Below, in pieces: positions 9,412 to 22,079 of a DNA stretch of 64,000 nucleotides. The notes below the pieces were generated by a model. The model saw nothing but the letters and a program-made list of their open reading frames with translations, was not told the DNA's origin and searched no databases. Where the stretch lies: assembly GCA_018882885.1 (NCBI GenBank), contig VERG01000002.1, positions 29,431-93,430 on the forward strand. Direction: 5' to 3'. How positions within the stretch are numbered: the first letter of the stretch is position 1; each line of letters opens with the position of its first letter. This DNA is from Candidatus Nanopelagicaceae bacterium (GTDB taxonomy: Bacteria; Actinomycetota; Actinomycetes; Nanopelagicales; Nanopelagicaceae). The position numbers and the translations under genes are program-made.

Positions 9412-11651
9412 TGAACCCGCCACCACTCCTTTCTCATCTCTCTGATGGTGAATATATAACGCTTTAACCCGCTATCAAATCTCCACCCCACCGCGATTGG
9501 GCCATGTAAATCTGTTCTGCGCACAACACTGCCCATTTCCAGTAATGAATTGATTAATGAAACATCGGGATGGCCGTAACTGTTTCCCCTTCCAACGCTA
9601 ATCAAGGCAACCTTGGGTTGGGTAATTCTCAAGAACCCTTGATCTTGAAATCGGGAGCCATGATGGGCGACCTTCAATATGTCTACAGCCGACAAAGCTC
9701 CCTGTGCCGCTATTTCACTTTGAGCCTCTGGCTCGATATCTCCGGTAACCAAGATTGAAACACCGTTATGGATCACTTTAATTACCAAGCTGCGGTTGTT
9801 TTCTGCCGACCCGTCTCCGGGAAGGTTTTGATATTGCGCACTTGATGATGAATATGGTTTTGGCCACAACACCTCAAGATCGGTATCTCCTATTTTTGCG
9901 CTGTCCCCTAATTTAACGACACGGATTATTGAATTTAATGTTTCGGGAGGCAAAGCGCCGCCATTACTCCAAATCTCGCCAACACTTCTATTTCTCATTG
10001 CGCCAGCAAGACCAAAGGTGTGATCAGCATGATCATGAGAAAGAACTATTAAAGGAAGTTTATTAATTTTTAGAGTTTTCAAACAACGATCAATTAGGGT
10101 GGGGTCTGGTCCAACATCAAACAGCAAACCGGCCCCGTGACCTAAAGATATTGCTAAGGCATCTCCCTGTCCGACATCACATTGCGCAATCTGCCACCCT
10201 GAACCAGGAAAACTCAATCGTGGGGACAAATTAATCAGCACGATTAGGGCAAGGGCTAGAAAAAGCAGATTTCGTTTAGCTTTGTAAAGCAATAATCCAA
10301 TTAAAATTACCGAGAGAAAAAATATCGGATTAATTCGCAATGTAGGTGTGGCTAGTGAGAAGGAAGCAACCAGCGCAATCCACTTCGCTAGTGAAGCTGC
10401 CAAAGTCAGTAGCAAGTTTGAAAGCCAAGTTATAGGCAGCAGAATTACGGACAAGAAGCCCATGATGGTAATCGGAGCGACGCTCGGTGCTACTAGAACA
10501 TTAAATAGGACACTCAGGGCAGAGATCTCGCCAGAGAGAAAGAGAATGTAGGGCGTGCAAAGGACCGTGGCAGCCAATGAAACCGCCAAAATCTCAGCCA
10601 GCCATCCGGGCAACCATTTCTCTAATCGTGAGGAAATCTCTGGAGCGAGAAAAATCAATCCGCCGGTAGCCAGTACTGATAAAACAAAGCCGGGATCCTG
10701 TGATTGAAAGGGATCGAGCAACAATAGAGCAGTTATTGCCGCGGCCAACGCTGAGGCCGCATTTCTCCTATTTCCAGTAGCACGGGCCAACAGAATAACG
10801 GCGGCCATAACTCCGGCTCGTAGAACAGATGGTGAAGGCCTTACCAGTAGAAGAAAAATAACCAAGAATCCACTTGTTATAAGTAACTGGATTATCAAAC
10901 GCTTAAATATCAACCTGCTAATCCAGAAAACCAGGGCGCTAACAATTGCAAAGTTGGCTCCACTCACCGCAGTCAAATGAGAGAGCCCTGACCTACGCAT
11001 CTGCGTGGCAAAGCTCTGCGATTGTAATGTTGTGTCACCCAGAATCATTCCTGGGATCAGTGAACCTGCATCTGAATTAATTCGAGAAGCTTTTTTTCTA
11101 AACTCCTCTCTGATATCGCTAAGCAATTTGGATAGTTTTCCAGCAGAATGCAAAGCCTCTGGAGCTTCATCAGCAATTATGGTGGCGGCCACTCTTTTTT
11201 CTTTTGTGAGAATTAAGTGACCGCTCAAAAGAATTTCATCGCCCACCCCAATAGTGGAGTTGAATTTGGAGAGAACTCGGACTGGCAAGCGAAGTGAACT
11301 CTCTTGACCCCGCCACTGCACCTTTGTCGCTCGAACCAGAAAGGAGTTTTGTGGTTGGTGCAGATTTGAACCGCGCACCTTATGACCGGTTGATTTAATA
11401 TCACTTGTTACCTTGGCATGTAAAACTACTTGCCCACGATCTTGGGCTATCTGGGCTAGAAAACTTTGCTGCAGAGTGGCTAAATGAAGCGAATAGATCC
11501 CACAGCCCACCAAGATCGACCAGGCAAAGATTGCGTATCGACTACTCCGAATCTGAGCTAGCAAGACAATAAGAAAAAGTGGTATCGCCAACTTCCAGCT
11601 ATATGCGCCGGCCATTAAAGCCCCGATCCAAATACCCGCTCCAAACAACAA
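9402..11651 (-). CDS. comEC: ComEC/Rec2 DNA-uptake channel protein
   Basis: 749 residues. N-terminal hydrophobic helices and an OB-like domain (to about 170), then the Competence domain with many membrane helices (about 190-480; HLTAVSGANFAIVSALVFW, RPSPSVLRAGVMAAVILLARATG), then a metallo-beta-lactamase domain with LSHDHADHTFG and the later VAHHGSRFQ. ComEC forms the inner-membrane channel that takes up single-stranded DNA and its C-terminal domain may degrade the other strand. Paired with comEA directly upstream, so DNA import, perhaps for nutrition or recombination, is plausible. No pilus genes are in this window. Confidence 0.93.
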   Translation of the reverse strand: MLFGAGIWIGALMAGAYSWKLAIPLFLIVLLAQIRSSRYAIFAWSILVGCGIYSLHLATLQQSFLAQIAQDRGQVVLHAKVTSDIKSTGHKVRGSNLHQPQNSFLVRATKVQWRGQESSLRLPVRVLSKFNSTIGVGDEILLSGHLILTKEKRVAATIIADEAPEALHSAGKLSKLLSDIREEFRKKASRINSDAGSLIPGMILGDTTLQSQSFATQMRRSGLSHLTAVSGANFAIVSALVFWISRLIFKRLIIQLLITSGFLVIFLLLVRPSPSVLRAGVMAAVILLARATGNRRNAASALAAAITALLLLDPFQSQDPGFVLSVLATGGLIFLAPEISSRLEKWLPGWLAEILAVSLAATVLCTPYILFLSGEISALSVLFNVLVAPSVAPITIMGFLSVILLPITWLSNLLLTLAASLAKWIALVASFSLATPTLRINPIFFLSVILIGLLLYKAKRNLLFLALALIVLINLSPRLSFPGSGWQIAQCDVGQGDALAISLGHGAGLLFDVGPDPTLIDRCLKTLKINKLPLIVLSHDHADHTFGLAGAMRNRSVGEIWSNGGALPPETLNSIIRVVKLGDSAKIGDTDLEVLWPKPYSSSSAQYQNLPGDGSAENNRSLVIKVIHNGVSILVTGDIEPEAQSEIAAQGALSAVDILKVAHHGSRFQDQGFLRITQPKVALISVGRGNSYGHPDVSLINSLLEMGSVVRRTDLHGPIAVGWRFDSGLKRYIFTIREMRKEWWRVQWR

Positions 11652-11689
11652 AAGCCGCAGCTCGAGCCGCGGCCTAGTAGCTGGTTGTA

Positions 11690-12292
11690 TTACAGAGTTA
11701 ATCTCGGTTTTATTCTGCTTAAGGTCTTGGCGCCAATACCTGAGACTTTGAGTAGATCTTCGATACTCATAAAAGGCCCGTTTTGATTTCGATAACTTAC
11801 GATTCGCCCTGCAATTACTGGGCCGATTCCGACGAGAGAATCAAACTCAGCTTTTGTTCCCCGATTGATGTTTACGATACCGGTATAACTTTTCTTGCCA
11901 GTGCCGCCCTTAGATGAAGTACTTAACTTTGGTTGATAGCCAACATATATCTGCTCCCCATCTACCAGAATTCGAGCCAGATTGATCTCTCCTAGATCTA
12001 CCCCTTTCTTAGCTCCGCCTGCTGCCTTTATTGCATCAGCGACTCTTGAGCCCTGCAATAAAGGGTAGACATCTGGATTTTTTACTTTGCCGGCGACATG
12101 TACCAGGATGTTTTTTGCAATTGGGGCGATGCTCAACTTTGGCATAGGAGCTTCTTGCGCCTCGGCACTTCCTCTAGTTGTCGTAAATAGAAATAGGGCC
12201 AACCCGACCCCGATTAAACTTATGAAAACTAGGGCACGTCGTTGTGGATATGTGTAATTTGTTAGATTGTCTTTGAGCTCTGCAATGTTCAT
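11690..12292 (-). CDS. comEA: ComEA-like helix-hairpin-helix DNA-binding protein
   Basis: 200 residues from ATG 12292 (NIAELKDNLTNYTYPQRR). One membrane anchor (about 19-39, ALVFISLIGVGLALFLFTTT), an SLBB domain (ILVHVAGKVKNPDVYPLLQGSRVADAIKAAGG), a Gly/Ser linker, and a C-terminal HhH pair (VNINRGTKAEFDSLVGIGPVIAGRIVSYR and IEDLLKVSGIGAKTLSRIKP). ComEA captures double-stranded DNA outside the membrane for ComEC. It is followed by comEC after 38 bp. The membrane-anchored topology fits Gram-positive ComEA. Confidence 0.92.
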   Translation of the reverse strand: MNIAELKDNLTNYTYPQRRALVFISLIGVGLALFLFTTTRGSAEAQEAPMPKLSIAPIAKNILVHVAGKVKNPDVYPLLQGSRVADAIKAAGGAKKGVDLGEINLARILVDGEQIYVGYQPKLSTSSKGGTGKKSYTGIVNINRGTKAEFDSLVGIGPVIAGRIVSYRNQNGPFMSIEDLLKVSGIGAKTLSRIKPRLTL

Positions 12293-12372
12293 TACCCGAT
12301 AAAAGCACTGCAAATTGCCAGAGTTTCATTTAAGTGTATCTCGAGTGCAAAACCTTGAACTGTGGAAATCAG

Positions 12373-14829
12373 TTACAAAACTATATTTACAAACTTTGGC
12401 GCCTTAGTAATGATTTTCTTTGGTTGCGCTCCGCCAAGTTCAGATAAAACCTCTGCATCTGCTAAAGCCATTTTTTCCAAATCAGCATCGGAAATGTCTG
12501 GAGCAATCTCTACTCGAGATTTAATCTTTCCATTGATCTGGAAGATTGCGGTCACCGAATCTTGAGCCAGCAATGCTGGATCAACTGTGGGCCACCCTGC
12601 CAAAGAGACTGATGGTTTATGGCCTAATTTCTCCCACATCTCCTCAGCGGTGTAGGGAGCGATTAAAGATAGGGAGATAGCAACAATTTCAGCAGCTTCG
12701 CGCACCGCAGGGTCGGCAGGACCGCAGCCAGAATCAATCGCCTTTCGAGTTGCATTCACCAACTCCATTACACGAGCAACTGCAACATTAAATCTAAAGG
12801 TTTCTACTGCCAATGAAATGTCATTCAAACTCTTGTGAGCGGTTTTACGCAGAGCTAAATCACCTTTAGTGAAATCAACGCCGGGCTCACTTGTTACATC
12901 TCCGGCCAATCGCCAAGCGCGGTTTAAGAATTTTGCAGATCCCGCAGGCGAAACATCGGCCCAATCAACATCATCCTCTGGTGGACCGGCAAATACCATA
13001 GTTAGTCGAATCGCATCCACTCCATGCTTTTCTAATTCATCAGAGAGTCTGACTAAATTGCCGCGGCTCTTGCTCATAGCTGAGCCATCCATAATTACCA
13101 TTCCCTGATTTAGTAATCTAGTAAATGGTTCGGTGAAGTTTAGGTATCCCATGTCATGTAGAGCTTTGGTAAAAAATCTCGAGTAGAGAAGATGCAAAAT
13201 AGCGTGGGTTACTCCACCAACATATTGATCGACTGGAAGCCATTTCTCAACTTCTTCTTTGATAAATGCCTGATCATGAGAGTCAACGCTTGTGTAACGC
13301 AGGAAGTACCAAGATGAATCAACAAAGGTGTCCATCGTGTCGGTATCTCGCAAGGCTGCTGCGCCACATTTCGGACAGGAAACATTTACCCAATCAGTAG
13401 CGGTTGCTAATGGTGAGGTGCCTTTTGGTTTTAAATCTAAGGTTGAGGAGTTAGGTAACTTGACTGGGAGTTGATCTTCCGGAACTGGAACCTCTCCACA
13501 TTTCTCGCAATGAATTATCGGAATTGGAGTACCCCAATATCGCTGCCGCGAAATTAACCAATCCCGCAGGCGATAATTATTTGAGGCTTTACCGAGTTTC
13601 TTATCTTCAAGCTCCTTAACAATCTGCGCTATGGCAGCTGTGCTGGAGAGGCCATCTAGGCTGCCAGAGTTGATTAATTCCCCATCGCCAGCGGTTGCGA
13701 CCCCTGATTTTGCTGGATCTTCCTCATCAGTTTGAACAACTACTCGAATCGGAAGCTGCATCGCCCGAGCAAAATCTAAATCTCGTTGATCATGAGCCGG
13801 AACCGCCATGATGGCACCTGTTCCATAGTCCGCCAATACATAATCACTTGCCCAAATCGGAATCCGCTCGCCGTTTACCGGATTGATGGCGTATCGTCCA
13901 AGAAATACACCTGATTTAGGTCGATCAGTTGCTAATCGATCTATGTCGCTAGCCGCTTTTACAGAATCAAAATACTTTTCGAACTCCGCCTCAACCGGGC
14001 TACCTTTTACTAATTCGCGGGCCAACTCACTATCGACGGCAACCACCATAAAAGTGGCGCCGTACAAAGTATCGGGTCTGGTTGTGTAAATAACCACGGG
14101 CTCTGTTCTGCCTTCAATTTGAAATGAGACCTCTGCGCCGGTTGATTTGCCAATCCAATTGCGCTGCATGGTTAGAACTTTTTCTGGCCATTTACCTTCG
14201 AGCTGCTCCATGTCGGAAAGCAAGCGCTCGGCATAATCTGTAATTTTGAAATACCACTGATTCAATTTCTTCTTTGTAACTGCATTGTCACAACGTTCAC
14301 AGAGTCCAGCAACTACCTGTTCATTTGCCAGCACTGTTTGGCATGAAGGACACCAATTGACCGCGGAGTTTTTTCGATAAGCCAATTCTTTTTCATACAT
14401 CTTGATAAAGATCCATTGATTCCACTTGTAATACTCAGGATCACATGTGTAAAGCACGCGATCCCAATCAAAGGAACAGGCGTAGCGTCGCATAGAAGCT
14501 TTTTGGGTATTGATATTTTCGTAGGTCCAAACACTTGGATCCTCGTTGCGTTTAATCGCAGCGTTTTCGGCAGGTAAGCCAAATGCATCCCAACCGATTG
14601 GATGCATAACGTTGAAACCTTTTTGCACCCAATACCGAGCAATCACATCACCTAGAGCGTAAGCCTCGGCATGGCCCATATGTAAATCCCCAGATGGGTA
14701 GGGAAACATATCTAGAACATATTTTTTCGGGCGTGGGTCATCAGCTTTTCCAGAGCGGAATGGAGCTATCTGATCCCAGATTGGTAGCCATTTCTCCTGG
14801 ACATGGTTGATGTCGTAGGCCTCATGCAT
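12373..14829 (-). CDS. leuS: Leucyl-tRNA synthetase
   Basis: 818 residues, bacterial-type LeuRS. The HIGH-equivalent is in [18 protein letters not shown], the KMSKS-equivalent is [12 protein letters not shown], and the CP1 editing domain contains [17 protein letters not shown]. Two Cys pairs ([13 protein letters not shown] with CERC, and CEKCGEVP with CPKCG) form zinc-ribbon-like modules. It charges tRNA-Leu in the cytoplasm. It is upstream of comEA-comEC-holA on the same strand. A TAACCT hexamer six bases before the ATG suggests a leaderless message. Confidence 0.97.
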   Translation of the reverse strand: MHEAYDINHVQEKWLPIWDQIAPFRSGKADDPRPKKYVLDMFPYPSGDLHMGHAEAYALGDVIARYWVQKGFNVMHPIGWDAFGLPAENAAIKRNEDPSVWTYENINTQKASMRRYACSFDWDRVLYTCDPEYYKWNQWIFIKMYEKELAYRKNSAVNWCPSCQTVLANEQVVAGLCERCDNAVTKKKLNQWYFKITDYAERLLSDMEQLEGKWPEKVLTMQRNWIGKSTGAEVSFQIEGRTEPVVIYTTRPDTLYGATFMVVAVDSELARELVKGSPVEAEFEKYFDSVKAASDIDRLATDRPKSGVFLGRYAINPVNGERIPIWASDYVLADYGTGAIMAVPAHDQRDLDFARAMQLPIRVVVQTDEEDPAKSGVATAGDGELINSGSLDGLSSTAAIAQIVKELEDKKLGKASNNYRLRDWLISRQRYWGTPIPIIHCEKCGEVPVPEDQLPVKLPNSSTLDLKPKGTSPLATATDWVNVSCPKCGAAALRDTDTMDTFVDSSWYFLRYTSVDSHDQAFIKEEVEKWLPVDQYVGGVTHAILHLLYSRFFTKALHDMGYLNFTEPFTRLLNQGMVIMDGSAMSKSRGNLVRLSDELEKHGVDAIRLTMVFAGPPEDDVDWADVSPAGSAKFLNRAWRLAGDVTSEPGVDFTKGDLALRKTAHKSLNDISLAVETFRFNVAVARVMELVNATRKAIDSGCGPADPAVREAAEIVAISLSLIAPYTAEEMWEKLGHKPSVSLAGWPTVDPALLAQDSVTAIFQINGKIKSRVEIAPDISDADLEKMALADAEVLSELGGAQPKKIITKAPKFVNIVL

Positions 14830-14835
14830 GTGCGT

Positions 14836-14841
14836 AGGTTA
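14836..14841 (-). promoter_or_regulatory. Predicted -10 element of leuS (leaderless)
   Basis: Minus strand reads TAACCT, six bases, then the leuS ATG. This fits a TANNNT -10 whose transcription start coincides with the start codon. No purine-rich ribosome site lies in front of the gene. A clear -35 was not found. Confidence 0.5.
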
Positions 14842-14852
14842 CCGCCCTTGTT

Positions 14853-15797
14853 TTAATGCCATTGCACACCAGTTAATTCTTCGCTGACACTCCATAGATT
14901 GCGAGCCAAACTCTGGTCATAAGCAATTGATCTAGCCCGAGTCGCTTTGGGGTAGCCACGCATTTCCATCAATCCATCTGGCCCAATGTAGGAAGCTCCA
15001 TAAAGATTTGGAAATGTAGCCGCGCACAAAGTTGGCAAAGCGCCTTTTGCAGCTGACTGCGCAATTATGGAGTTCATAAATGCAGTAGCGCGCTCCTCTC
15101 GCAAACTTCCCCGCATCTTTGGACCGACACTCTGCAGATTGGTATTGGAATATCCGGGGTGAGCCGCAAAAGCATTAAATCCATAGCCACGTGAATTCGC
15201 AATTCTCTCTAACTCAAAGGTAAATAAGAGATTAGCCAACTTGCTAGCACCATAAGCACCCCACGGCTGATACTTATTGCGTCCCAAGCAAATATCTCTT
15301 ATTGCATCAACCGAACCATCGCCAAAAGATCCAGTGCGATGCGCCTGACTTGAAATTGTCACAACACGAGATTTGATTCTTTTGCTTAGTAAACCGGCAA
15401 AGGCAAAATGCCCTAAGTGATTAGTCCCAATTTGTAATTCAAAATCATCTGCGGTTTTTGTAAATGGAACCGCCATAACGCCAGCATTCAAAATTAATAC
15501 ATCAATTTCACCGTCAAACTCCCGGGCCGCTTTGCGTACGCTATTTAGATCTGCTAAATCTAACTGCAAGATAGAAATTAATTGGCTGGAGAGTTCCTTT
15601 TTGGTCCGCTCGGCCTTTTCAGGATTTCGAGCGGTAATAGTTACCTGCGCACCAGCCCGAACCAATTCGCGGGCCGCTTCCTTACCAATTCCACTTGTTC
15701 CACCGGTAATTAAGAAATGTTTTCCCACAAGATCCGGCAGGTCCTTCGCCGACCAACCAGTTGGAATATGTTGCAACGCAACCCTTGAATTACTCAT
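14853..15797 (-). CDS. Short-chain dehydrogenase/reductase (SDR)
   Basis: 314 residues, classical-type SDR. Cofactor motif FLITGGTSGIGKEAARELV (TGxxxGIG, near residue 28), LILNAGVMAVP in place of NNAG, and catalytic YGASK near residue 183 with VVTISSQAH supplying the Ser. The length and the NAGVMA string resemble the retinol dehydrogenase/protochlorophyllide-reductase-like branch, but the substrate cannot be told from sequence. Next to leuS and just upstream of tRNA-Ala on the opposite side. A retinal-reductase role would be speculative despite the blh gene 12 kb away. Confidence 0.85.
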   Translation of the reverse strand: MSNSRVALQHIPTGWSAKDLPDLVGKHFLITGGTSGIGKEAARELVRAGAQVTITARNPEKAERTKKELSSQLISILQLDLADLNSVRKAAREFDGEIDVLILNAGVMAVPFTKTADDFELQIGTNHLGHFAFAGLLSKRIKSRVVTISSQAHRTGSFGDGSVDAIRDICLGRNKYQPWGAYGASKLANLLFTFELERIANSRGYGFNAFAAHPGYSNTNLQSVGPKMRGSLREERATAFMNSIIAQSAAKGALPTLCAATFPNLYGASYIGPDGLMEMRGYPKATRARSIAYDQSLARNLWSVSEELTGVQWH

Positions 15798-15824
15798 GCC
15801 CTACTCTCTTTAGTTGCTTATCTG

Positions 15825-15897
15825 TGGAGCTAAGGGGACTTGAACCCCTGACCCCCTGCATGCCATGCAGGTGCGCTACCAGCTGCGCTATAGCCCC
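15825..15897 (-). tRNA. tRNA-Ala (anticodon GGC)
   Basis: The minus strand folds as a cloverleaf: acceptor GGGGCTA/TAGCTCC including the G3:U70 wobble pair that is the alanine identity element, D arm with GCGCAGCTGGTAGCGC, anticodon stem CCTGC/GCAGG around loop ATGGCAT (anticodon GGC), and T arm GGGGTTCAAGTCCCC. The 3' CCA is not encoded, since the bases after the discriminator A are CAG. Confidence 0.96.
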
Positions 15898-15928
15898 GAA
15901 CTTTCTTGCGCGGCAGACCTTACCTGAA

Positions 15929-16579
15929 CTAGGCCCCGCTTTCCTCTCCATAGATGGGCTCAGGTAAGGATCCAGAGTTGTGCTCAACTAGAACCCAACC
16001 ATTTCTATGGTGTCCACTTTCCAAAATCGACCAGCAGGCATTAGAAAGACCGCCAATTGCAGACCATTGATTCATCGGCATTTCCAACATTTTGCCCAAA
16101 ATGCAGCGTGCGGTACCGCCATGGGTTACTACAATCAAAGTTGAAACATCTTCACTCAGCGCAGCTTGAATTGAATTCACCGCGCGATTAGCAATTTCAC
16201 TTCGCCTTTCACCAGTTTGTCCCGCAGGCTGGTCATCACCATCTAGCCAATTAACAAAGCGGTCGTAATCCTCGGCGCGATTTTCTGCTCCGGTTTTTCC
16301 CTCCCAGTTTCCTCCATTGGTCTCACGTAAACCTGGATCAATCGCAACTTGCAACTGAGCAATCTTTGATAAGGCGGCCGCGGTTTGCTGGGCGCGAATT
16401 AAATCGCTGGAGATAATCTTGTTTGGACGAAGTGCTAATAGAAGAGGTGCGGCATGCTCGGCTTGTTGCAAGCCAACTTCATTTAATGGAATATCAGAGT
16501 GTCCTTGAAAGCGATTTTCAATATTCCAATTTGTTTGACCATGACGCCATAAAACTACGCGCTGCCTATTTTTGGCCAT
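15929..16579 (-). CDS. Histidine phosphatase family protein (phosphoglycerate-mutase-like)
   Basis: 216 residues. The RHG motif of the superfamily is at the N-terminus (VVLWRHGQTNWNIENRFQGH), with LNEVGLQQAEHAA, the acid ETNGGNWEGKT, and VVTHGGTARCILG supplying the second His. Members dephosphorylate small phosphoesters; in actinobacteria the gene after rsfS may be annotated as glucosyl-3-phosphoglycerate phosphatase (GpgP)-like. The stop of rsfS and this ATG are adjacent, so the pair is almost certainly co-translated. Specific substrate not assignable here. Confidence 0.88.
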   Translation of the reverse strand: MAKNRQRVVLWRHGQTNWNIENRFQGHSDIPLNEVGLQQAEHAAPLLLALRPNKIISSDLIRAQQTAAALSKIAQLQVAIDPGLRETNGGNWEGKTGAENRAEDYDRFVNWLDGDDQPAGQTGERRSEIANRAVNSIQAALSEDVSTLIVVTHGGTARCILGKMLEMPMNQWSAIGGLSNACWSILESGHHRNGWVLVEHNSGSLPEPIYGEESGA

Positions 16580-16966
16580 TTATACCTCGCCCTTTTTGAA
16601 CTTGGCCGCCTCTTTGACTGCATCTAAAGGCAAGGAAGGACAATCATTCCAAAGGCGATCAAGCATGTAGTACTGACGTATTTCCTCAGTTTGAACGTGT
16701 ACCACTAGATCTTCATAATCCAAGAGGATCCAATGTTCGGATCCTTCTCGACGCATCGGCTTCTCACCAACCTTGGCTAACTCTCTTTCAATCTCATCAG
16801 CAATAGCATCTATCTGTCTCTCATTTTGTCCACTTACCAATAAAAAAACCTCACTTAAAACCATTTGTGCAGTGAGATCTATCGCGACTAAATCCGTTCC
16901 CAATTTTTCAATCGCGGCATGCGCAGCGCGCTGTGTGAGATCTAAGGTTGATTTACGCGGCGCCAT
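16580..16966 (-). CDS. rsfS: Ribosomal silencing factor RsfS
   Basis: 128 residues. LVAIDLTAQMVLSEVFLLVSGQNERQIDAIADEIE and GSEHWILLDYEDLVVHVQTEEIRQYYMLDRLW are RsfS/Iojap signatures. The protein binds L14 on the 50S subunit and blocks subunit joining during nutrient limitation. It overlaps nadD by 14 bp and is followed immediately by the histidine phosphatase; nadD-rsfS-phosphatase is the standard actinobacterial order. Confidence 0.95.
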   Translation of the reverse strand: MAPRKSTLDLTQRAAHAAIEKLGTDLVAIDLTAQMVLSEVFLLVSGQNERQIDAIADEIERELAKVGEKPMRREGSEHWILLDYEDLVVHVQTEEIRQYYMLDRLWNDCPSLPLDAVKEAAKFKKGEV

Positions 16967-17540
16967 ATAGTCCTTTGCTCTTTATGAACTCAGCGACTTT
17001 ATCAGGGATGAGCTCTCCGATATCACCTTGAGCCGCTATGGCGCTTCGCACCTGCGTTGCAGAGATATCTAGGGCGGCAATTTCAATTTCAGTAAAGTTT
17101 ATGAAGTTGGGTATCTGTGTTGTATCTATCTTTGAGTTTGGTCTTTTCACAATTAAAAACTTCACTAATTGAGCAAGTTCTTCTATATGGTGCCAGGTGT
17201 GCAGCTGTGAGACTATGTCGCTACCGGCAATCCAAACTATCTGGCAAGGATCGAATTCACTCTTTAATTCATTAACGGTATCGATTGCATAGCTATTACC
17301 GCTTCGCTTTACCTCAACATCACTAATCCGAACTGGTAAATCTTGCAATGCTAATTTAGTCATTTCCAGACGATCAAACTTGGATGCGACGGGATTTTTT
17401 TGCCACGGCTGTCCAGCGGGAACTACAACGAACTCATCAAAATTCGTTCGTTTGCTTAACTCAGAAATCAAGTGAACATGACCAAGGTGAATGGGATCAA
17501 AGCTCCCACCAAATATGCCGACTTTCTTAATCGCGATCAA
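16953..17540 (-). CDS. nadD: Nicotinate-nucleotide adenylyltransferase
   Basis: 195 residues. Nucleotidyltransferase motifs VGIFGGSFDPIHLGHVHL near the N-terminus and IDISATQVRSAI-like ALDISATQVRSAIAAQGD near the C-terminus (ISSTxxR family motif). It makes deamido-NAD from NaMN and ATP. The only bacterial start codon in a sensible place is TTG at 17540 (I-A-I-K-K follow). It overlaps the end of a 52-residue membrane peptide gene by 14 bp and rsfS by 14 bp, so all three are likely coupled. nadE at 58.9-60.6 kb completes the NAD pathway's last step. Confidence 0.93.
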   Translation of the reverse strand: MIAIKKVGIFGGSFDPIHLGHVHLISELSKRTNFDEFVVVPAGQPWQKNPVASKFDRLEMTKLALQDLPVRISDVEVKRSGNSYAIDTVNELKSEFDPCQIVWIAGSDIVSQLHTWHHIEELAQLVKFLIVKRPNSKIDTTQIPNFINFTEIEIAALDISATQVRSAIAAQGDIGELIPDKVAEFIKSKGLYGAA

Positions 17541-17685
17541 GGCGAAGAACTAAATAAAGCATCAGCATCAGAACCGCAAAGGTAAATACGCCAAAGAAAA
17601 CTGGAGGGGCGGGAAGTTCGCGGCCTTTTTCGCCAACTTCGCTAAACAAACTCTGTGCCTTTAGAGCAAACATCGCTTTCATCAT
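17527..17685 (-). CDS. Small single-span membrane protein upstream of nadD
   Basis: 52 residues from ATG 17685: MMKAMFALKAQSLFSEVGEK, then GRELPAPPVFFGVFTFAVLM and a C-terminal LRLDRD. One hydrophobic segment spans about 28-47. A Shine-Dalgarno AGGA lies about seven bases before the ATG. It overlaps the nadD start by 14 bp. Small one-helix proteins of the form 'xLPxPPxxFG(hydrophobic)' precede nadD in many actinobacteria, as far as I recall; no function is known. It is shorter than usual gene-calling cut-offs, but start, ribosome site, membrane helix and coupling all support it. Confidence 0.75.
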   Translation of the reverse strand: MMKAMFALKAQSLFSEVGEKGRELPAPPVFFGVFTFAVLMLMLYLVLRLDRD

Positions 17686-17701
17686 GTTGTAATCCTAACT
17701 C

Positions 17702-20844
<3,143 letters not shown>

Positions 20845-20856
20845 CTGTTCGCTTCT

Positions 20857-22047
20857 CTATTTGGAGACTGAGTTGGATACTGAATATGCGGCACGGGCCC
20901 GCTCGATAACCCGCTTGATACAGGTATGAAGATATTCGATATCGCTCTCGGTATTTGTAACTCCCAGCGAGAATCGCAGTGATGAGCGGGCCTGTGCCTC
21001 ACTCTTACCTAAAGCCAGCAATACATGGCTAGCTTCCTGGACACCTGCACTACAGGCAGATCCAGTTGAACAGGCGATTCCCTCTGCATCAAACAAAACT
21101 AGCAAAGAGTCACTTTCAGTATTTGGAAAAGTTATGTTTGCAATTCCAGGCAAAGTTTGTCCATCAAGCACTCCATTTAACGTTGCATCGGGAATCTGAT
21201 CTTGGATGGCGGAAATCAACTTCTTCCGTAATTCAGAAACTCTTTTTTGGTTTGCCTCCATGTCACGCACCACGGATTGGGCAGCGGCTACAAATGCGGT
21301 GATCCCGGCAGCGTTTAATGTTCCACTGCGGATATCACGCTCTTGACCGCCACCATGTAGCAGCGGAGTGATGTCAACACCTTTTTGCAGAACAAGTGCG
21401 CCAACCCCAACTGGACCGCCGATCTTGTGTGCGCTAATTGTCAGCGCAAATACCCCAAACTCTTTGAATGAGATTGGAATCTTGCCAAAACTTTGCACCG
21501 CATCGGTATGAACTGGAATATCAAAACCTTTTGCCAGCTTTACCACCTCTTGAATTGGCTGAACCGTGCCGATCTCATTGTTGGCATGCATGACACTAAT
21601 AACAGCAACCTCTTTACCTCTTTGAGTTAAGAGTTTTTCCAATTCATCGATCTTTAAGTATCCCTGCGAGTCAACAGGAATCTGTATCAACTCCGCGCCA
21701 TTGAAATCCTTTAACCAGATCGCCGGATCCAAAACCGCATGATGTTCGAAGGCAGAGATGACAACAATCTTTCGATTGGAATCTTCTTTGTTGCGCTGCC
21801 AATAGATTCCCTTTAAAGCTAGATTGTTAGCCTCGGTACCAGACCCGGTGAAAATTACTTCGGTCGAGTGCGCTCCGATCAACTCGGCTAGTTTTTCTCT
21901 TGCCTCTTCCAACTCTTTTCGAGCGTTACGACCAAAGGTATGAAGGCTGGATGGATTGCCAACCTCGCGTGATTGTTTGATGAAGGCTTGAAGTGCGACC
22001 TCTGAGATGGGCGTGGTCGCAGCGTTATCAAAGTAGACGCGTGGCAT
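20857..22047 (-). CDS. Cysteine desulfurase (IscS/NifS family)
   Basis: 396 residues. PLP class V fold: YFDNAATTPISEVALQAF, GSGTEANNLALKG, SVMHANNEIGTVQPI, the Schiff-base lysine in ALTISAHKIGGPVGVGALV, and the active-site Cys loop ACSTGSACSAGVQEASHVLLALG. It takes sulfur from cysteine for tRNA thiolation and possibly Fe-S clusters. Its neighbour mnmA indicates the tRNA role. A TAGAAT hexamer six bases before the ATG suggests it opens a leaderless transcript iscS-mnmA-ligA. Confidence 0.94.
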   Translation of the reverse strand: MPRVYFDNAATTPISEVALQAFIKQSREVGNPSSLHTFGRNARKELEEAREKLAELIGAHSTEVIFTGSGTEANNLALKGIYWQRNKEDSNRKIVVISAFEHHAVLDPAIWLKDFNGAELIQIPVDSQGYLKIDELEKLLTQRGKEVAVISVMHANNEIGTVQPIQEVVKLAKGFDIPVHTDAVQSFGKIPISFKEFGVFALTISAHKIGGPVGVGALVLQKGVDITPLLHGGGQERDIRSGTLNAAGITAFVAAAQSVVRDMEANQKRVSELRKKLISAIQDQIPDATLNGVLDGQTLPGIANITFPNTESDSLLVLFDAEGIACSTGSACSAGVQEASHVLLALGKSEAQARSSLRFSLGVTNTESDIEYLHTCIKRVIERARAAYSVSNSVSK

Positions 22048-22053
22048 GAGCTA

Positions 22054-22059
22054 ATTCTA
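22054..22059 (-). promoter_or_regulatory. Predicted -10 element of the cysteine desulfurase gene
   Basis: TAGAAT on the minus strand, then six bases and the ATG at 22047. It lies in the 32-bp gap after etfA. It matches the leaderless pattern seen repeatedly in this window. Confidence 0.5.
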
Positions 22060-22079
22060 ATTGCCAAGCGGTCAGCTAA

